Shown piece by piece: positions 19,724 to 28,127 of a stretch of 64,000 bases of DNA. Under the pieces are notes generated by a model. That model was not told the DNA's origin. It ran no database searches and saw only the letters and a list, made by a program, of their open reading frames with translations. A program made the position numbers and the translations under genes. Every line of letters starts with the position of its first letter. The stretch's first letter is position 1. Source of the stretch: CAJCIY01 sp964245825 (lineage in GTDB: Bacteria; Actinomycetota; Actinomycetes; Mycobacteriales; CAJCIY01); assembly GCA_964245825.1 (NCBI GenBank), contig CAXTNT010000006.1, forward strand, positions 62,001 to 126,000. Reading direction: 5' to 3'.

Positions 19724-20164
19724 GTGTCCGACCCCGAGGTGCCCGTTCGGCTGCTCGAGGAGGGCCTGCCCCTGCCTGCGTACGCCCACCCCGGCGACGC
19801 GGGGGCCGACCTGGTCACCCGGATCCCGGTGACCCTCGCCCCGGGCGAGCGCGCGCTGGTGCCGACCGGAGTGGCGCTGGCGCTGCCGGACGGGTACGCC
19901 GGCTTCGTCCACCCGCGCTCCGGGCTGGCCAGCCGTCTCGGGCTCGGCATCGTCAACGCGCCCGGGACGGTCGACGCCGGCTTCCGAGGGGAGATCATGG
20001 TGGCGCTGGTCAACCATGACCGGAACGCGCCGATCATCCTGGCGCGGGGTGAACGCATCGCCCAGCTGGTGGTGCAGCGGGTGGAGCGCGTCGCCTTCAC
20101 GCCCGTCGCGGCGCTGCCGGAGTCCGTCCGCGGCGAGCGCGGGCACGGATCGACCGGGAGGTAG
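19724..20164 (+). CDS. dut: deoxyuridine 5'-triphosphate nucleotidohydrolase
   Basis: A 146-aa trimeric dUTPase that splits dUTP to dUMP and PPi. All five motifs are visible: HPGDAGADL (I), HPRSGLASRLGL (II), NAPGTVDAGFRGEI (III), ERIAQLVVQ (IV) and the C-terminal RGERGHGSTGR arm (V). The GTG at 19724 is supported by the -10 box at leaderless distance. The next gene follows after 2 bp. This is a conserved actinobacterial block (DUF3093-dut-DUF3710-OB). Confidence 0.97.
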   Translation: MSDPEVPVRLLEEGLPLPAYAHPGDAGADLVTRIPVTLAPGERALVPTGVALALPDGYAGFVHPRSGLASRLGLGIVNAPGTVDAGFRGEIMVALVNHDRNAPIILARGERIAQLVVQRVERVAFTPVAALPESVRGERGHGSTGR

Positions 20165-20166
20165 CG

Positions 20167-20886
20167 GTGTTCCGCCGCAGACGCACGACCGAGGACGGCG
20201 CGTTCGAGACCGACGAGGGCCCGGACGAGCCGACCGAGCCGACCGAGCCGACCGAGCTGCCGTCCCCGCCGCCGCGGCCGCAGGGCCCCTGGGACGAGGA
20301 CGACGCGCCGGCGGACGAGGTGACGCGGGTCGACCTCGGCGGTCTGCGGGTGCCCGTCGACGGCACCCGCGAGCTGCGCGTCGACGTCGACCCCGAGTCC
20401 GGGCAGGTGGTGTCGGTGACCCTCGCGACGCCGACTTCTTTGATGCAGGTCGGCGCCTTCGCCGCGCCGCGCTCCAGCGGCATCTGGGCGGAGGTCCGGG
20501 CGGAGATCGCGGACTCGCTCGGCGCCGGTGGCGGCCATGCGCAGGAGGTCACCGGTCCGTACGGCACCGAGCTGCACGCCCAGGTGCCCACCGACGTCGC
20601 CGGGCAGCTGGCGCCTACCCGGTTCGTCGGCGTCGACGGGCCGCGCTGGTTCGTGCGCGGGATGATCCAGGGCCTGGCTGCGACCGACCCCGCCGCCGAC
20701 ACCGGCCTGCTCGAGGTGTTCGGCCAGCTGGTCGTCTGCCGGGGAGGCGAGGCGATGGCCGTGCGTGACCCGCTGCCGCTGCGGCTGCCCGAGGGGATCG
20801 AGACCCTCCCTGAGCCGGCGGAGAAGGAGCCGGCGCCCGACCTGTCGCTGCTCGAGCGCGGGCCGGAGATCACCGAGACGCGCTAG
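20167..20886 (+). CDS. DUF3710 protein
   Basis: A 239-aa soluble protein with an acidic, repetitive N-terminus containing three copies of EPT (residues 23-31), then a conserved core with DLGGLRVPVDGTRELRVDVD, LMQVGAFAAPRSSGIWAEVR and GPRWFVRGMIQGLAA, the signature of DUF3710. It is almost always next to dut in actinobacteria. Its role is unknown. GTG start 2 bp after the dut stop. Confidence 0.88.
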   Translation: MFRRRRTTEDGAFETDEGPDEPTEPTEPTELPSPPPRPQGPWDEDDAPADEVTRVDLGGLRVPVDGTRELRVDVDPESGQVVSVTLATPTSLMQVGAFAAPRSSGIWAEVRAEIADSLGAGGGHAQEVTGPYGTELHAQVPTDVAGQLAPTRFVGVDGPRWFVRGMIQGLAATDPAADTGLLEVFGQLVVCRGGEAMAVRDPLPLRLPEGIETLPEPAEKEPAPDLSLLERGPEITETR

Positions 20887-20895
20887 AGCGGAGCC

Positions 20896-21561
20896 TCAGT
20901 CGCCCAGGGCGGCCGCGCCGAGGTCGGGCAGCCCCCCGGTAGCCAGGGTGGCGACCAGCCGCGAGCCGGACAGGAGCGCCGCCCAGCGTTGGGCCACCGC
21001 CTCGGGGTGCATGAGGTCGCCGGTCAGGACCACGACGGTCGCGGGGACCCGTATGGCGGCCAGCTCCTGCTCGGTCGGGCCGCGGGAACGGGCGACGCCC
21101 CGCAACGCCGCGACGAGGCGATCAGGATCGTGCTGTGGCCAGGACGCGGCCAGCGCGTCCGCGACCCATCCAGGGTGCTCGGTCCGGATCCGGGCGAGCG
21201 CAGCGGGCACCCCCATCCGGCCGAGCTCGTCGGCCTGTGCCGCCGTCGCGGCGGCGATCGGGCCCGGCGGCCCGGTCCACGCCGGCATGACCAGCGCGAG
21301 CCGGTGCACGTACGCCGGCAGCCCCGCCGCCGCCCACCGGACGACCTGGTGGGCGCCGTAGGAGATGCCGGCCACCAGCGACGGGCGTACCCGCGCGACC
21401 GTGTCGGCGAGCACCGCCCGGTCGCGCCCGCCGTCGTCGTCCACCCACGCAGCCGGCCCGTGCCCGGCAAGCCAGAAGGAGGTCGCCTCCCGGCCCGCGA
21501 ACGCCGCCACGGCGACGGCCGGTGACGAGCCGGCACCGTGCGCCACCACCACCCTCGTCAC
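20896..21561 (-). CDS. alpha/beta hydrolase-fold protein
   Basis: A 221-aa protein starting VVVAHGAGSSPAV (oxyanion region) with a nucleophile-like elbow VAGISYGAHQVVRWAA (G-I-S-Y-G) and VVVLTGDLMHPEA. The overall order fits a small alpha/beta hydrolase. It is on the opposite strand inside the otherwise conserved dut-DUF3710-OB block, so it may be a local insertion. Substrate unknown. Confidence 0.65.
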   Translation of the reverse strand: MTRVVVAHGAGSSPAVAVAAFAGREATSFWLAGHGPAAWVDDDGGRDRAVLADTVARVRPSLVAGISYGAHQVVRWAAAGLPAYVHRLALVMPAWTGPPGPIAAATAAQADELGRMGVPAALARIRTEHPGWVADALAASWPQHDPDRLVAALRGVARSRGPTEQELAAIRVPATVVVLTGDLMHPEAVAQRWAALLSGSRLVATLATGGLPDLGAAALGD

Positions 21562-21618
21562 CGGGGTATCCAGGACCGACGCTCGCTACGATGGGGGTTC
21601 CAGCACCGGAGGGTGGTC

Positions 21619-21987
21619 ATGGGTACGGGTCTGAAGGGCCGACTCCGCCGCTTCGGCGAGACGCAGGCCGAGCGCGACGCCGCGTCGTTGGCCGAGCGCT
21701 GTGCCAGCCGCGGGGCGACCGCGGTGACGGCCTGCCAGGTGGGCCAGGTCGTGTCCGTCGCCGGCACCGTCCGCTCCGTCCGGCTGGCGCCGCTGGCCGG
21801 CACGCCGACGTTCGAGGTGGACCTGTTCGACGGCTCCGGCACCGTGCGCCTGGCGTTCCTCGGCCGCCGCTCGGTGCGGGGGCTCGAGGCCGGCCGCGCG
21901 CTGGTGGCCTCCGGCCGGCTGACCACCCGGGACGGGCGCATGACCGTGTTCAACCCCCGCTACGAGCTGCTCGAGCCGCGCGACTGA
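21619..21987 (+). CDS. OB-fold nucleic-acid-binding protein
   Basis: A 122-aa protein. From about residue 40 it has an OB-fold: GQVVSVAGTVRSVRLAP, TFEVDLFDGSGTVRLAFLGRR and LVASGRLTTRDGRMTVFNPRYEL, the pattern of the tRNA_anti-like domain found beside DUF3710 in actinobacteria. The ATG at 21619 is preferred (a TACGAT -10 box lies at 21587-21592). Function unknown; nucleic-acid binding is inferred from fold. Confidence 0.85.
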   Translation: MGTGLKGRLRRFGETQAERDAASLAERCASRGATAVTACQVGQVVSVAGTVRSVRLAPLAGTPTFEVDLFDGSGTVRLAFLGRRSVRGLEAGRALVASGRLTTRDGRMTVFNPRYELLEPRD

Positions 21988-21990
21988 CCT

Positions 21991-22039
21991 CAGCCACCCG
22001 CGAGGGTGCGCTCCAGTCAGCCACCCGCGAGGGTGCGCT
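21991..22039. repeat. 27-bp tandem duplication of the trkA (ceoC-like) 3' end
   Basis: The 22-mer at 21991-22012 recurs identically at 22018-22039 (period 27 bp). On the minus strand each copy encodes LQRTLAGG or LERTLAGG followed by TGA, so the last nine codons and the stop of the downstream TrkA gene are duplicated after its stop codon. Confidence 0.9.
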
Positions 22040-22688
22040 GCAGCTCGGCTTCCACCGCCGGCGTGGTGGTCACCGCCAACAGCTCGTCGCCGGCCTCGAA
22101 CGGCGCGTCCGGGGTGGGTACCACCACTCGCCCGTCGCGGAGGATCGCCACCAGTGCGCAGTCCTCGGGCAGCTGCACCGACCCGACCGACCGGCCGACC
22201 ACGGGGGCGTCCTCGGCGAGGGTGACCTCGACCAGCGAGGCGTCCCCCTGCACGAAGCGCATCAGCCGGACGATGTCGCCCACGCTCACCGCCTCCTCCA
22301 CCAGCGCCGTCAGCATCCGGGGTGTGGACACCGAGACGTCCACCCCCCAGGACTCGTTGAACAGCCACTCGTTCTTGGGGTGGTTGACCCGGGCCACGAC
22401 CCGGCCGACGCCGTACTCGGTCTTGGCCAGCAGGGCCACCACGAGATTGGCCTTGTCGTCGCCGGTGGCTGCCACCATCACGTCGTAGCCGGCCAGCTCC
22501 GCCTGCTCGAGCGCGTCGATCTCACAGGCGTCGGCCCACAGCCAGCTCGCACCGGGCACGGTCGCCTCCTTGAGCGCCCGCAGCTCCCGCTCGATGAGCA
22601 GCACGCTGTGCCCGTGCATCAGCAGCTCGGCCGCGATCGAACGGCCCACGTTGCCGGCGCCGGCGATCGCCACCTTGAGGGCGCGCAT
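22017..22688 (-). CDS. TrkA-type potassium-uptake regulatory subunit (CeoC-like)
   Basis: A 223-aa cytosolic RCK protein. The N-terminal Rossmann domain has VAIAGAGNVGRSIAAEL (GxGxxG, residues 7-15), ATGDDKANL and ARVNHPKNEWLF; the C-terminal TrkA_C domain has VGRSVGSVQLPEDCALVAILRDGRVVVP. RCK proteins bind NAD(H) or ATP and gate a membrane K+ translocator. The ATG at 22688 shares one base with the stop of the upstream trkA gene. No TrkH/KtrB or APC-type partner gene lies beside the pair. Confidence 0.9.
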   Translation of the reverse strand: MRALKVAIAGAGNVGRSIAAELLMHGHSVLLIERELRALKEATVPGASWLWADACEIDALEQAELAGYDVMVAATGDDKANLVVALLAKTEYGVGRVVARVNHPKNEWLFNESWGVDVSVSTPRMLTALVEEAVSVGDIVRLMRFVQGDASLVEVTLAEDAPVVGRSVGSVQLPEDCALVAILRDGRVVVPTPDAPFEAGDELLAVTTTPAVEAELQRTLAGG

Positions 22689-23347
22689 CAGCCGTCCTCG
22701 GGGTCGCGGGCGTAGAGCTCGGCGATCTCGCCCACCCGGGCATGCTCGACGGCGAGGTGCACCACGTCCCCGTCCTGCAGCAGCGTCTTGTACGTGGGGA
22801 CCAGCGCCTCGCCGAAGCGGGTGAGCGACACGACCCGGACCCCGCCAGCCGCCTCGACGGCGCGCACCGACCGCCCGACCCAGGCGGGCGCGAACGGGAC
22901 GCGCGCGACGGTCACCACACCGCTGGGGTCGGACCACTCCTCGACCGGCTCGGGCTGGATCAGTCGAATCGTCTGCTCCGCAGTCCAGCGGACGGTCGCG
23001 ACGGTCGGGATCCCCAGCCGGGTGTAGACCTCGGCCCGCCGCGGGTCGTAGATGCGGGCGACCACGTTCCCGACGCCGAAGGTCTCTCGGGCGACCCGCG
23101 CGGCGATGATGTTGGAGTTGTCACCGGAGGACAGCGCGGCGAAGGCCCCGGCCTGCTCGATGCCGGCCTCGACCAGGGTGTCGCGGTCGAAGCCGACGCC
23201 GTGGACGGTGCGGCCGGTGAAGCTGTCGCCCAGCCGCTTGAACGCGCCGGCGTTCAGGTCGACCACCGCCACGCTGTTGCCGCGCGCGGACAGTCGCCGG
23301 GCGACCGCCGACCCCACCCGGCCGCAGCCGAGAACCACCACGTGCAC
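22688..23347 (-). CDS. TrkA-type potassium-uptake regulatory subunit (CeoB-like)
   Basis: A 219-aa RCK protein: VVVLGCGRVGSAVARRLSARG (key GCGRVG, residues 6-11), VVDLNAGAF, LSSGDNSNIIAARVARETFG and a C-terminal TrkA_C domain. It overlaps the second RCK gene by one base and is expected to form a hetero-oligomeric gating ring with it. In many actinobacteria an APC-type permease gene follows this pair; here the next gene upstream is the divergent methyltransferase. Confidence 0.9.
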   Translation of the reverse strand: MHVVVLGCGRVGSAVARRLSARGNSVAVVDLNAGAFKRLGDSFTGRTVHGVGFDRDTLVEAGIEQAGAFAALSSGDNSNIIAARVARETFGVGNVVARIYDPRRAEVYTRLGIPTVATVRWTAEQTIRLIQPEPVEEWSDPSGVVTVARVPFAPAWVGRSVRAVEAAGGVRVVSLTRFGEALVPTYKTLLQDGDVVHLAVEHARVGEIAELYARDPEDG

Positions 23348-23441
23348 GCCCGCTCCTGACCATCGGCCGGCGCGATGCCGGTGACGCCGATGGTAGAGAC
23401 CGCCGGGCGGGAGCCGCCGCCGCCGCCCCTCGCCGGGCCGT

Positions 23442-23447
23442 TAGCGT
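23442..23447 (+). promoter_or_regulatory. -10 box of leaderless methyltransferase promoter
   Basis: TAGCGT lies seven bases before the GTG at 23455. This spacing decides the start of the methyltransferase gene in favour of 23455 over the GTG at 23446, which would overlap the -10 box. Confidence 0.5.
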
Positions 23448-23454
23448 GGGCGCG

Positions 23455-24657
23455 GTGGGAGCGCTGCCGGAGGGCCGACCGGTGACGGCCGCGGCCGTCC
23501 TCGAGCTCACGGTCGGGGCGCCCGGGCACGGCGGGGTCTGCATCGCCCACGCGCCCGACGGTCGGGTGGTGTTCGTCCGGCACGCGCTGCCCGGCGAGCG
23601 GGTGCGCGCGGTGGTCACCGCCGCGCGGACGTCGTGGCTGCGGGCCGACGCGATCGAGGTGCTCGAGGCCTCGCCCGACCGGGTCGTCCCGCCGTGCCGG
23701 TTCGCCGGCCCCGGGGCCTGCGGCGGCTGCGATCTCCAGCACGTCACGCCGTCGGCGCAGCGGTCGTGGAAGGCCGCCATCGTCGCCGAGCAGCTGCAGC
23801 GGCTGGCGGGCCTGACGGTGGCGGTGGAGGTCGAGGAGCTGCCCGGCGGCGCCTTGGGATGGCGTACGCGGGTGGCGTACACCGTGGGTCAGGACGGCCG
23901 CGCGGGCCTGCTGGCGCACCACTCGCACACCGTGATCCCGGTGGACGTCTGTCTGATCGCGGATCCGCGGATCACCGCCGTCGACGTCCCCGGCCGCCGG
24001 TGGCCCGGGATCGGCTCGGTGGAGGTCGCCGTGGCCGGCGCCCGGCACCGGGTGGTCGCCCGTCCGCCTCGCGGCCGGCCGCGGGTGGAGGGCCCGGCGG
24101 CGCTGACCGAGTCGGTGGCCGGCCGCGATTTCGCCGTGCACGGCTTCTGGCAGGTGCATCCGGCGGCGGCGCAGGCGCTGTCGGCGGCGGTCGTCACGGC
24201 GCTGCGGCCGCGGCCGGGCGAGCGCGCGCTCGACCTGTACGCGGGCGCCGGGCTGTTCGCCGCGGCCCTCGCCGACGCGGGGTGCGCGGTGGTGGCGGTC
24301 GAGGGCTCCCGGCAGGCAGCCGCCGACTGCGCGGCCAACGTACCGACCGCCGACGTCCGCCACGGGGAGGTCGAGGCCGTGCTGACATCGATGCAGAGTG
24401 GCGTGCCCGATGCGGTCGACCTGGTGGTGCTCGACCCGCCGCGGGTAGGGGCCGGCGCCGCCGTGGTCGCGGGAGTCGCCGCCCTGCGGCCGCGGGCGGT
24501 GGCCTACGTCGCGTGCGACCCGGCCGCGCTGGCCCGGGATGTGGCGTACTTCGCCGGCCACGGGTTCGGACTGACCGGGCTGCGGGCGTTCGACTGCTTC
24601 CCGATGACCCACCACGTCGAGTGCGTGGCCCTGCTGGAGCCGCGGCCGCGCTCGTGA
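23455..24657 (+). CDS. class I SAM-dependent RNA (uracil-5-) methyltransferase, TrmA/RumA family
   Basis: A 400-aa methyltransferase. Residues 10-60 form a TRAM-like OB domain (LTVGAPGHGGVCIAHAPDGRVVFV as key part), followed by a 4Fe-4S-type motif CRFAGPGACGGCDLQH, and the SAM domain with LDLYAGAGLFAAALADAG. The catalytic region LVVLDPPRVGAG and a later VAYVACDPAALARD (nucleophile Cys-Asp-Pro) are typical of TrmA/RumA/RlmD. It methylates C5 of a specific uridine in 23S rRNA or tRNA; the target is not decidable here. Confidence 0.9.
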   Translation: MGALPEGRPVTAAAVLELTVGAPGHGGVCIAHAPDGRVVFVRHALPGERVRAVVTAARTSWLRADAIEVLEASPDRVVPPCRFAGPGACGGCDLQHVTPSAQRSWKAAIVAEQLQRLAGLTVAVEVEELPGGALGWRTRVAYTVGQDGRAGLLAHHSHTVIPVDVCLIADPRITAVDVPGRRWPGIGSVEVAVAGARHRVVARPPRGRPRVEGPAALTESVAGRDFAVHGFWQVHPAAAQALSAAVVTALRPRPGERALDLYAGAGLFAAALADAGCAVVAVEGSRQAAADCAANVPTADVRHGEVEAVLTSMQSGVPDAVDLVVLDPPRVGAGAAVVAGVAALRPRAVAYVACDPAALARDVAYFAGHGFGLTGLRAFDCFPMTHHVECVALLEPRPRS

Positions 24658-24679
24658 GTGCCGCCCCGCCGGCCCGCGC

Positions 24680-26326
24680 TCAGCGCAGGCCGTCGGCCAG
24701 CGGCCCCAGGGCGAGCATGGGCGCGAAGGACAGCATCGAGACCACCAGCGCCGTGGCGGCGGCCAGCCAGACGAACGAGGGTGAGTGTGTCGGCAGGGCG
24801 CCCGAGGTGGAGACCGCCCGCTGCCGGGCGAAGGCGCCGCCGAGGGCGACCACGAAGATCATGGGGAGATAGCGGGCCACCAGCATCACGATGCCGAGCA
24901 CGACGTTCCAGAACGGGCTGTTGGCCGAGAGCCCCGCGAACGCGCTGCCGTTGCTGTTGGCCGCACTGGTGATGGCATAGACGCCCTCCGACAGCCCATG
25001 GGCGCCGGTGTTCAGGAATCCCGCCCGACCACGGGGCACGGCGACGACGACCGCGCTGGCGACGAGCAGGACCGCAGGCGTCGCCAGGGCGTACAGGGCC
25101 ACCAGGCTGATCTCGCGTTTTCGGACGCGCTTGCCGAGATAGGCGGGCGTGCGGCCCACCATCAGACCGCCGAGGAACACCGCCAGCAGGGCGACCATGA
25201 TCAGGCCGTAGAGTCCGCTGCCGCCCCCACCGGGGCTGACCTCCCCGAGCATCATCGTGGCCATCAGGACCCCGCCGCCGAGCGCGGTGAACGAGTCGTA
25301 GCTGGCATCCGCGGCGCCGTCGGCGCTGGACGTCGCGGCCACCCCGAACAGGGTGGAGGTGGCGACCCCGTTACGCACCTCGGTGCCTTCGGTGGCCGAG
25401 CCGACCGCGGCCGGGACTGTGCCGTGGGTGCCGTGCTGGGCGGCCAGCCCCGCGCCCAGGGACAGGGCGAACAGGAGGCTCATCACCGCCGCGAGCGCCC
25501 AGCCCTGACGACGGTCCCCGACCATCCGGCCGTACGCGCGCGGGAAGGCCGAGGGGATCAGGAGCATCAGGACGATCTCCACGAGGTTCGCCCAGGAGCC
25601 GGGGTCCTCGAAGGGATGCGCGCTGTTGGCGTTGAAGGCGCCGCCGCCGTCACCCGTCAGCAGCTTGGCCGACTCCCAGCTGGCGACCGGGCCACCCGGC
25701 ACGGCCTGGTGGCCGCCGGCCAGCGGCAGCACTGCGTGCGCGCTGTGGAGGTTCTGGACGACGCCGAAGCCGAGCAGGACCAGGGCGCCGACGGTGGCCA
25801 GGGGGAGCACGAGCCGGGTGCACCCCCGCGTGACGTCGACCCAGAAGTTGCCCAGCCGGTCTGTCTCGGAGCGCGTCAGCCCGCGTACCAGGGCGACCGC
25901 GGCGGCCATGCCCACCGCGACCGACAGGAAGGCCTCGGTGCCCAGCCCCAGGCCGAGGGCGAGATGCCCGAGCGTCGACTCACCCGCGTACGACTGCCAG
26001 CTGGTGTTGGTGGTGAAGCTGATCGCCGTGTTGAACGCGAGGTCCGGGGACATGCCGGGGTGGCCCAACGACAGCGGCAGGTGTGCCTGCAGTCGCAGGA
26101 CCAGGTACAGCAGGCCGACGCCCACGAGGCTGAACGCCAGCAGCGAGCGCAGGTAGACGGGCCAGCGCTGGTCGGCGTCCGGGTCGACACCCGCCAGCCG
26201 GTAGGCGACCCGCTCGACCCGCCAGTGCCCCCGGGTGGTGAACACGCGCGCGATGTAATTGCCGAGGGGTACGTGCACGGCCGCGAGCACCGCCACGATG
26301 AGGACGACCTGCAAGGTCGCAGCCAT
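24680..26326 (-). CDS. orphan second KdpA paralogue (potassium-transporting ATPase A-subunit homologue)
   Basis: A 548-aa membrane protein of the KdpA/SKT family with all four pore-loop domains: TNTSWQ (106-111), DGGGAFN (226-232), LGGGVLMATMMLGE (349-362) and SAANSNGS (454-461). Filter glycines are retained, but flanking residues differ from the KdpA in the kdp operon (TNTNWQ, NGGGFFN, LGGAVLLLDMMYGE, SAANNNGS). It is not accompanied by its own KdpB, KdpC or KdpF, is on the strand opposite to the kdp operon, and lies downstream of the two TrkA genes on their strand, separated only by the methyltransferase. It may pair with the operon's KdpB/C, or work as a channel with the RCK proteins. ATG preceded by GGAGGCAG. 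Confidence 0.92.
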   Translation of the reverse strand: MAATLQVVLIVAVLAAVHVPLGNYIARVFTTRGHWRVERVAYRLAGVDPDADQRWPVYLRSLLAFSLVGVGLLYLVLRLQAHLPLSLGHPGMSPDLAFNTAISFTTNTSWQSYAGESTLGHLALGLGLGTEAFLSVAVGMAAAVALVRGLTRSETDRLGNFWVDVTRGCTRLVLPLATVGALVLLGFGVVQNLHSAHAVLPLAGGHQAVPGGPVASWESAKLLTGDGGGAFNANSAHPFEDPGSWANLVEIVLMLLIPSAFPRAYGRMVGDRRQGWALAAVMSLLFALSLGAGLAAQHGTHGTVPAAVGSATEGTEVRNGVATSTLFGVAATSSADGAADASYDSFTALGGGVLMATMMLGEVSPGGGGSGLYGLIMVALLAVFLGGLMVGRTPAYLGKRVRKREISLVALYALATPAVLLVASAVVVAVPRGRAGFLNTGAHGLSEGVYAITSAANSNGSAFAGLSANSPFWNVVLGIVMLVARYLPMIFVVALGGAFARQRAVSTSGALPTHSPSFVWLAAATALVVSMLSFAPMLALGPLADGLR

Positions 26327-26465
26327 CTGCTGCCTCCGTCGGGCAGGGGCGTGTGCGCACCGGTCCCCGCGCCGACCGCCTCGTGATCAAGGGGTGCGCG
26401 GCGGTAGGGTAGCGCCGATCCCGGCTGGTCCGCTCCCTGAAGCCGTACCTGTGAGTGGAGGCCCG

Positions 26466-27812
26466 GTGCGCCCCGTTTCGCTGTGGATCCCGCCCTGGCG
26501 GCGCGAGGCCCTGCGGACCACGCTCTGGGTGATCCCCCTGCTGCTGACCCTCGGTGCGGTCGCGCTGTTCGCGGTCACGTACGCGATCGACCAGCGGATC
26601 TACCGCGACGGCTCCGTCCTGCCGTCGTGGGTGCGCCAGGAGAGCGCCGACGGTGCGCGCCAGCTGCTCAGCGCACTGGCCGCCGGGGTGATCACCGTGC
26701 TCGGCGTGGTCTTCTCGGTCACCATCGTCGCGCTGACCCTCGCCTCGCAGCAGTTCGGCCCCCGGATGCTGCGCAACTTCATCCGCGACCTCGGCACCCA
26801 GCTGACGCTCGCCAGCTTTGTCGCGACGTTCGTGTACGCGCTGCTGACCCTCGGTGCGATCGGCGGTGGTGACCGGGACGTGGTGTTCGTCCCGCAGGTC
26901 TCGGTGACCGTCTCGCTGATCCTGGTCTTCGGCAACATGCTGGTGCTGATCTACTTCATCCACCACATCACCGTGTCGATCCAGCTGCCCGTCGTCATCT
27001 CGTCCATCGCCGCGAACCTGTCGCGGGCCATCGACATCCAGTTCCCCGTTCCGCGCGAGGCGGGACTGGACCAGGCCCTGCCGACCGGCCGCTCGGTGGC
27101 CGACCTGACCGGCCTGCTGACCGCCGAGGGAGCGGTGGTGACCACCAGCAAGAGCGGCTACCTGCAGTTCGTGGGCTACGCACAGCTGGTGAGCCTGGCG
27201 GCCTCCTACGACGCCGTCGTGCAGCTGCTCTACCGACCGGGTCACTTCGTCACCCACGGACTGCCGATGGCCCGGATCTGGCCGCCGACGGCGTCCGAGG
27301 CGGTCGAGGTGGCACTCCGCCGGTCGCACATCACCGGGCCGCACCGGACGCTCGACCAGGACCCGGTGTTCGCCATCGACCAGCTGGTGGAGATCGCGAT
27401 CCGGGCGCTCTCGCCGGCGGTGAACGACCCCTTCACCGCGTTGACGTGCATCGACTGGCTCGCCGACGGGCTGTGCACGGTGTCCGAACGAGGGCTGCCT
27501 GACGGGGTGCACCGGGACCGGCGCGGGGTCGTGCGCATCATCGAGCTGGGCCCGAGCTACGCACGGATGGTCAACCGCGCCTACGACAAGATCCGCCAGG
27601 CCGGTGCCGCGATGCCGGCCGTGTCGATCAGGTTGCTGGAGAGCCTGGCGAAGGTCTGGGCGTACAGCGGCACCGACGCCCAGCGGGCAGTGCTGCTGCG
27701 GCAGGCCGACATGGTCTGGCGGGCCAGTGCGGCCGCTGTCACCGAGCCCGGCGACCTGGCCGAGATCCGCCGCCGGTACGACGGGCTGCGGGTGCCGGTC
27801 GACCCCGGGTAG
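26466..27812 (+). CDS. DUF2254 membrane protein
   Basis: A 448-aa protein. Hydrophobic segments at about 18-40, 62-90, 110-130 and 138-160 (for example TLWVIPLLLTLGAVALFAV and SLILVFGNMLVLIYFIHH) and a large C-terminal soluble part with ALSPAVNDPFTALTCIDWLADGL, the DUF2254 signature. GTG at 26466 is chosen because GGAGG lies four bases upstream; GTG at 26451 is the alternative. The gene is divergent from the orphan kdpA and upstream of kdp, so a role in ion or membrane homeostasis is only a guess. Confidence 0.82.
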   Translation: MRPVSLWIPPWRREALRTTLWVIPLLLTLGAVALFAVTYAIDQRIYRDGSVLPSWVRQESADGARQLLSALAAGVITVLGVVFSVTIVALTLASQQFGPRMLRNFIRDLGTQLTLASFVATFVYALLTLGAIGGGDRDVVFVPQVSVTVSLILVFGNMLVLIYFIHHITVSIQLPVVISSIAANLSRAIDIQFPVPREAGLDQALPTGRSVADLTGLLTAEGAVVTTSKSGYLQFVGYAQLVSLAASYDAVVQLLYRPGHFVTHGLPMARIWPPTASEAVEVALRRSHITGPHRTLDQDPVFAIDQLVEIAIRALSPAVNDPFTALTCIDWLADGLCTVSERGLPDGVHRDRRGVVRIIELGPSYARMVNRAYDKIRQAGAAMPAVSIRLLESLAKVWAYSGTDAQRAVLLRQADMVWRASAAAVTEPGDLAEIRRRYDGLRVPVDPG

Positions 27813-27957
27813 CCGCGGCTGCCGCCACCGCGGGCGGGGTCGCCGTGAGGAATGCGTGAGGGCGGCGTGTGCTCGCCGTACGGACCGGCCGGTACGCCCT
27901 GGATTCGCGATTCAGTCCGTCGGTGCCCGCGTTCGGGCCGTCGAACAGGAGGCGTCA

Positions 27958-28041
27958 ATGGGCGACGTACGCGCGATCGTGATCACCCTGGTGGTGTTCG
28001 CGCTGCTGGCCCTCGCGGCGAAGGGGATCGAGAAGCTGTGA
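27958..28041 (+). CDS. 27-aa single-helix membrane peptide upstream of kdpF
   Basis: A micro-ORF encoding MGDVRAIVITLVVFALL followed by an amphipathic KGIEKL end: one transmembrane helix with a basic C-terminus. AGGAGG lies five bases upstream of the ATG, one of the best ribosome sites in this region. Its TGA overlaps the GTG of kdpF (GTGA). It is distinct from KdpF, which follows. A role as an extra small subunit or assembly factor of KdpFABC is inferred from position only. Confidence 0.7.
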   Translation: MGDVRAIVITLVVFALLALAAKGIEKL

Positions 28042-28127
28042 GCGGTGACAACATCGTCGGCCTGATCCTGGCCGTCGGGCTGACCATCTTCCTGATCGTG
28101 GCGCTGCTGTTCCCGGAGCGGTTCTGA
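28038..28127 (+). CDS. kdpF: potassium-transporting ATPase subunit F
   Basis: A 29-aa membrane peptide with the KdpF signature: SGDNIVGLILAVGL near the N-terminus and LLFPERF at the C-terminus. KdpF stabilises the KdpFABC complex. GTG start overlaps the upstream micro-ORF stop, and the TGA overlaps the kdpA ATG, so translation of all three is coupled. Confidence 0.9.
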   Translation: MSGDNIVGLILAVGLTIFLIVALLFPERF

